From NCBI GenBank assembly GCA_900552325.1, contig URZG01000067.1:1-9417 (forward strand): DNA of 9,417 nucleotides, read 5' to 3'. The translations under genes and the position numbers were made by a program. Below, one piece after another: positions 7,204 to 9,417 of this stretch. The DNA is from an uncultured Porphyromonadaceae bacterium. Lineage in GTDB: Bacteria > Bacteroidota > Bacteroidia > Bacteroidales > Muribaculaceae. The first letter of the stretch is position 1, and each line of letters starts with the position of its first letter. The notes below the pieces were generated by a model. That model had not been told where the DNA came from. It ran no database searches and saw only the letters and a program-made list of their open reading frames with translations.

Positions 7204-8178
7204 TCAGCGGGCTACGTCGGCCAGGGAGAAGGTGGCGGAGAGTTCGCGGGGCTCTTTTTTGCCGGAGAGGAGGTCGAACATGAAGTCGCGGATGCTTACT
7301 GCGTCAAGGGTGGCGGGGGTGCCGTCGGCCTTGGTGCCCAGGTCGTAGGTCTTGAGGAGCTGCGGGCCGAGGGCTGCGGCGGTGAGGAGGAAGTGATTCT
7401 GGAAACGGTCGGTGTCGACCATGTCGGCGGCGAGCACCTTGCCCACTACGGTGAAGGAGCGGAGGGTGCGCTGCATCTCTTCTGAGGAGAGGTTGGAGCG
7501 CACTTCGTCGGTTTCGAGATTCATGGGGATGCGGCCCGACTGGGCATCTTCGGTCACTCCGCGGTAAAGCGCGCCGAGATCGGCCAGAGAGAGGTTGAAC
7601 ATGCGGGTGTTGGCTGAGGCCTCCGGCGGCTCGATGGTGAAAGCGGAGGGGAGGAGGAGTTGCACGGTGCCGTCGAGTTTCACACGCGGGGTGTTGAACG
7701 TGCCCACGATGCAGTTGTTGATCTCGGCCTCCTGGGTGGCGAAGACGCCGCCGATAACCACGCAGTTCTCCAGGGTTATCTCGTCGGCATAGATGCTGCC
7801 GGCCACGTAGGCGTTGCGGAGCGCTACGGATTTGGCGTTGATGTCGGAGCAGAAGATCGGATAGCCGGCGTTGGCGCGTGACACCACGCTGCCTGCGGAG
7901 CCTACAGTCTTCCTGAACATGATGTCGCTTTTTACGTCGCCGGCGATATAGAGTTCGTTCTTGGCGAATACAGAGCCGCAGATCTCCACATCGGAGCCGC
8001 GCACTTCCACGCGCTGTCCGAATACGGCACCCTCCACAGTGGTGTTGCCGTCGAAGATTATGTTGCGGTTGAGCTCGGCGATTTTCTGGGGGAGTATGGC
8101 GCCGCGCACCAGGTTGTCCCGGAGAATAAGCTCGGTGGTGTCGAAACGCACCTCGGTAAGTTCTTTCTTATCTTTCAT
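7204..8178 (-). CDS. Bactofilin-like beta-helix protein with alpha-helical C-terminal domain
   Basis: A 324-residue protein with no signal peptide or membrane segment, so probably cytoplasmic. Residues about 36-180 are short alternating beta-strands and glycine turns (NTTVEGAVFGQRVEVRG, DVEICGSVFAKNELYIAGDV, AYVAGSIYADEITLENCVVIGG). This is the signature of a right-handed beta-helix like the polymer-forming bactofilin family. Residues about 190-310 form a separate, mostly helical domain (MFNLSLADLGALYRGVTED, SSEEMQRTLRSFTVV, IRDFMFDLLSG) that ordinary bactofilins, usually about 100-200 residues long, lack. Four cysteines lie in the helix (67, 110, 139, 156). It follows the coiled-coil gene by 21 bases and is the last gene of the operon. 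The start is the ATG giving that spacing; no Shine-Dalgarno is evident. The role could be a scaffold or filament, but no function is established, and the match is by pattern rather than by search. Confidence 0.85.
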   Translation of the reverse strand: MKDKKELTEVRFDTTELILRDNLVRGAILPQKIAELNRNIIFDGNTTVEGAVFGQRVEVRGSDVEICGSVFAKNELYIAGDVKSDIMFRKTVGSAGSVVSRANAGYPIFCSDINAKSVALRNAYVAGSIYADEITLENCVVIGGVFATQEAEINNCIVGTFNTPRVKLDGTVQLLLPSAFTIEPPEASANTRMFNLSLADLGALYRGVTEDAQSGRIPMNLETDEVRSNLSSEEMQRTLRSFTVVGKVLAADMVDTDRFQNHFLLTAAALGPQLLKTYDLGTKADGTPATLDAVSIRDFMFDLLSGKKEPRELSATFSLADVAR

Positions 8179-8199
8179 TGTGATTTGTCATGAAACGGG

Positions 8200-9228
8200 T
8201 TAATTGCCTGGAGCGGCGGTATCGGAGAGGTTGAAGAGACGGGCTGTGAGCTCGGCCACGCGGCGCGAGTGCTCGGAGGAGTCGGCCTGTATGGCGGCGG
8301 CCACTTCGGAGTTGAAGTAGTCGGAGATGATGCGTGCGTCCTCGGGGCTGACGGTGCTGTTGCATGCGTCGGCGGGGAGCTTTTCGGCGAGCTGCGCGGG
8401 GGTGATCCCCTGAAGCATGGGCGAGGCATAGACGTCGGTCTGTGCCATTCCCGGGCCGGTGGTGATGTCGGTCACGCAGAAGGGGGTGACGATGGTCTGC
8501 TGCTCGCCGCCAGGGCGCAGACAGCTGTTGAGGAGGCGGTCGGTGGAGTACTGCACGTCAAGGAACCGGCGTCCTTTCTCTATGGCGTTTACGGCCTGGC
8601 GTTTGGCCAGGGATGCGGAGATCTGGGCGTGTACGCGGGCGTTCTCGCCGGCCGAAATGGCGGCGGTGGATACGAGGCGTTCGGCTCCGGAGCCGATCTC
8701 GTCGGTCTGGCGTGTGATGCGGAACACCGGCTCGTCGATGGAGTGGATGCGGTTGTCGAGTTCCTTGTTGAGGTCATCGAAGATCTTGGAGTAGCGCGAT
8801 GAGATGCGCTGGTAGTCCACGCCCATCTGGCGGCGTTTGTCGTTGCACCGTTTGGCCAGTTCGTTGAGCTGTACGAGCAGGGCGTCGGTGCGTGTGCGCA
8901 GCTCGGCGATCTGCTGGGAGATGTCGCTCTTTACGGTCCTGAAGAAGCCGGAGATGATGGTCTGCCCGATGGTGTGGGAGTTCTCGCGGATAGATTGCAC
9001 CTGTGCGGCCTCGGTTGCGGCCACGGAACCGGTGAGGAGATCCACGCCTCCCTTCATCTTTTCCACGGATTCATCGAAGGGGTCGGTGTCCACCGTCACG
9101 TTGAAGTGGATAGTCTCGCGGGTGGAGCCGCTGTAGGACTTCGTGCCGCCTGACTGAGAGGCCGGATAGCTTACCGAGCCGGAATAGTTGACGGTGATAG
9201 TCTTGGAGAAATGTCTTGTATAACTCAT
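8200..9228 (-). CDS. Coiled-coil protein of unknown function
   Basis: A 342-residue protein that I do not recognise as a named family. The first 50 residues are Ser/Tyr/Gly-rich and probably beta-stranded, with YSGS at 15-18 and again at 32-35, ending in HFNVTVDTDPFD (41-52). Residues about 53-225 are almost continuous helix rich in charged and small residues (VAATEAAQVQSIRENSHTIG, SDISQQIAELRTRTDALLVQ, YSKIFDDLNKELDNR), consistent with long coiled coils. A less regular stretch at about 240-290 is followed by a final helix (SPEDARIISDYFNSEVAAAI) and a polar tail. There is no signal peptide, no clear membrane helix and no catalytic motif. The gene is 21 bases downstream of a partial gene and 21 bases upstream of the bactofilin-like gene, so the three are probably one operon. 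A structural or sensor role is inference. Confidence 0.85.
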   Translation of the reverse strand: MSYTRHFSKTITVNYSGSVSYPASQSGGTKSYSGSTRETIHFNVTVDTDPFDESVEKMKGGVDLLTGSVAATEAAQVQSIRENSHTIGQTIISGFFRTVKSDISQQIAELRTRTDALLVQLNELAKRCNDKRRQMGVDYQRISSRYSKIFDDLNKELDNRIHSIDEPVFRITRQTDEIGSGAERLVSTAAISAGENARVHAQISASLAKRQAVNAIEKGRRFLDVQYSTDRLLNSCLRPGGEQQTIVTPFCVTDITTGPGMAQTDVYASPMLQGITPAQLAEKLPADACNSTVSPEDARIISDYFNSEVAAAIQADSSEHSRRVAELTARLFNLSDTAAPGN

Positions 9229-9249
9229 TTTCCTGCGGTTTTAAAGGGT

Positions 9250-9417
9250 TTAAAACGTTTGGAAGGGGTGAGCTTCAAACATCTGTATGATGGTCTGCTG
9301 ACGGCGCTGGTCAAGGCCGGAGGCGGCTACGATCTGACGGAACTGGTTGGCGACCTCGGGGTTGATTGCCGTGGTGTCGGTCCAGGGGAGTGCCCCTTGC
9401 CGGGCTTCCTGACTGAA
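9250..9417 (-). CDS. C-terminal fragment of unrecognised operon gene
   Basis: The open frame enters from the right edge and stops at TAA (bases 9250-9252 on the plus strand), giving the last 55 residues of a longer protein. It reads FSQEARQGALPWTD, then PEVANQFRQIVAASGLDQRR, QQTIIQMFEAHPFQTF. The tail is mostly helical and polar, with no motif I can name. It ends 21 bases before the coiled-coil gene, the same gap as between the next two genes, which supports one operon read leftward. The promoter must lie outside the window. Confidence 0.75.
   Translation of the reverse strand, partial: FSQEARQGALPWTDTTAINPEVANQFRQIVAASGLDQRRQQTIIQMFEAHPFQTF

Noticed and set aside
8269..8802. 177-residue plus-strand frame inside the coiled-coil gene
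   Set aside because: Gly- and Val-rich shadow of the minus-strand gene, whose operon spacing and helical pattern are convincing.

Overview
The window looks like chromosome of a fairly GC-rich Bacteroidales bacterium. Muribaculaceae is my best guess, from overall style only. The evidence is a perfect Bacteroidetes-type promoter (TTTG, 20-base spacer, TAAATTTG), no clear Shine-Dalgarno sequences, Bacteroidetes-style secreted GH13 enzymes, and C-terminal tails like type IX secretion (T9SS) sorting domains.

Layout. Bases 1-149 are the 3' end of a gene that I read as inositol-3-phosphate synthase, closed by a strong hairpin. Bases 243-4694 and 4726-7011 hold three plus-strand genes for exported proteins: a GH13 alpha-glucan-active enzyme with a sorting-like tail, a GLUG-repeat protein with the same kind of N-terminal domain and tail, and a second multi-modular GH13 alpha-amylase with a CBM26-like starch-binding module. 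A hairpin terminator separates the first enzyme from the second and third genes, which are 31 bases apart and probably share the promoter at 2920-2951. Bases 7012-7203 are a convergent intergenic gap with a 78-base REPIN-like inverted repeat and a perfect 20-bp-stem terminator. On the minus strand, 7204-9417 is an operon of three genes with 21-base gaps. It encodes a cytoplasmic bactofilin-like beta-helix protein, a coiled-coil protein of unknown function, and the C-terminus of an unrecognised protein that runs off the window.

How the genes fit together. The three exported proteins look like a starch or glycogen module at the cell surface or in the periplasm: two glucan-cleaving enzymes plus a non-catalytic protein carrying the first enzyme's N-terminal domain. 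No SusC/SusD pair is visible here. The minus-strand operon is the least explained part. Its products have no signal peptides and resemble an internal scaffold or cytoskeletal system rather than a carbohydrate system.
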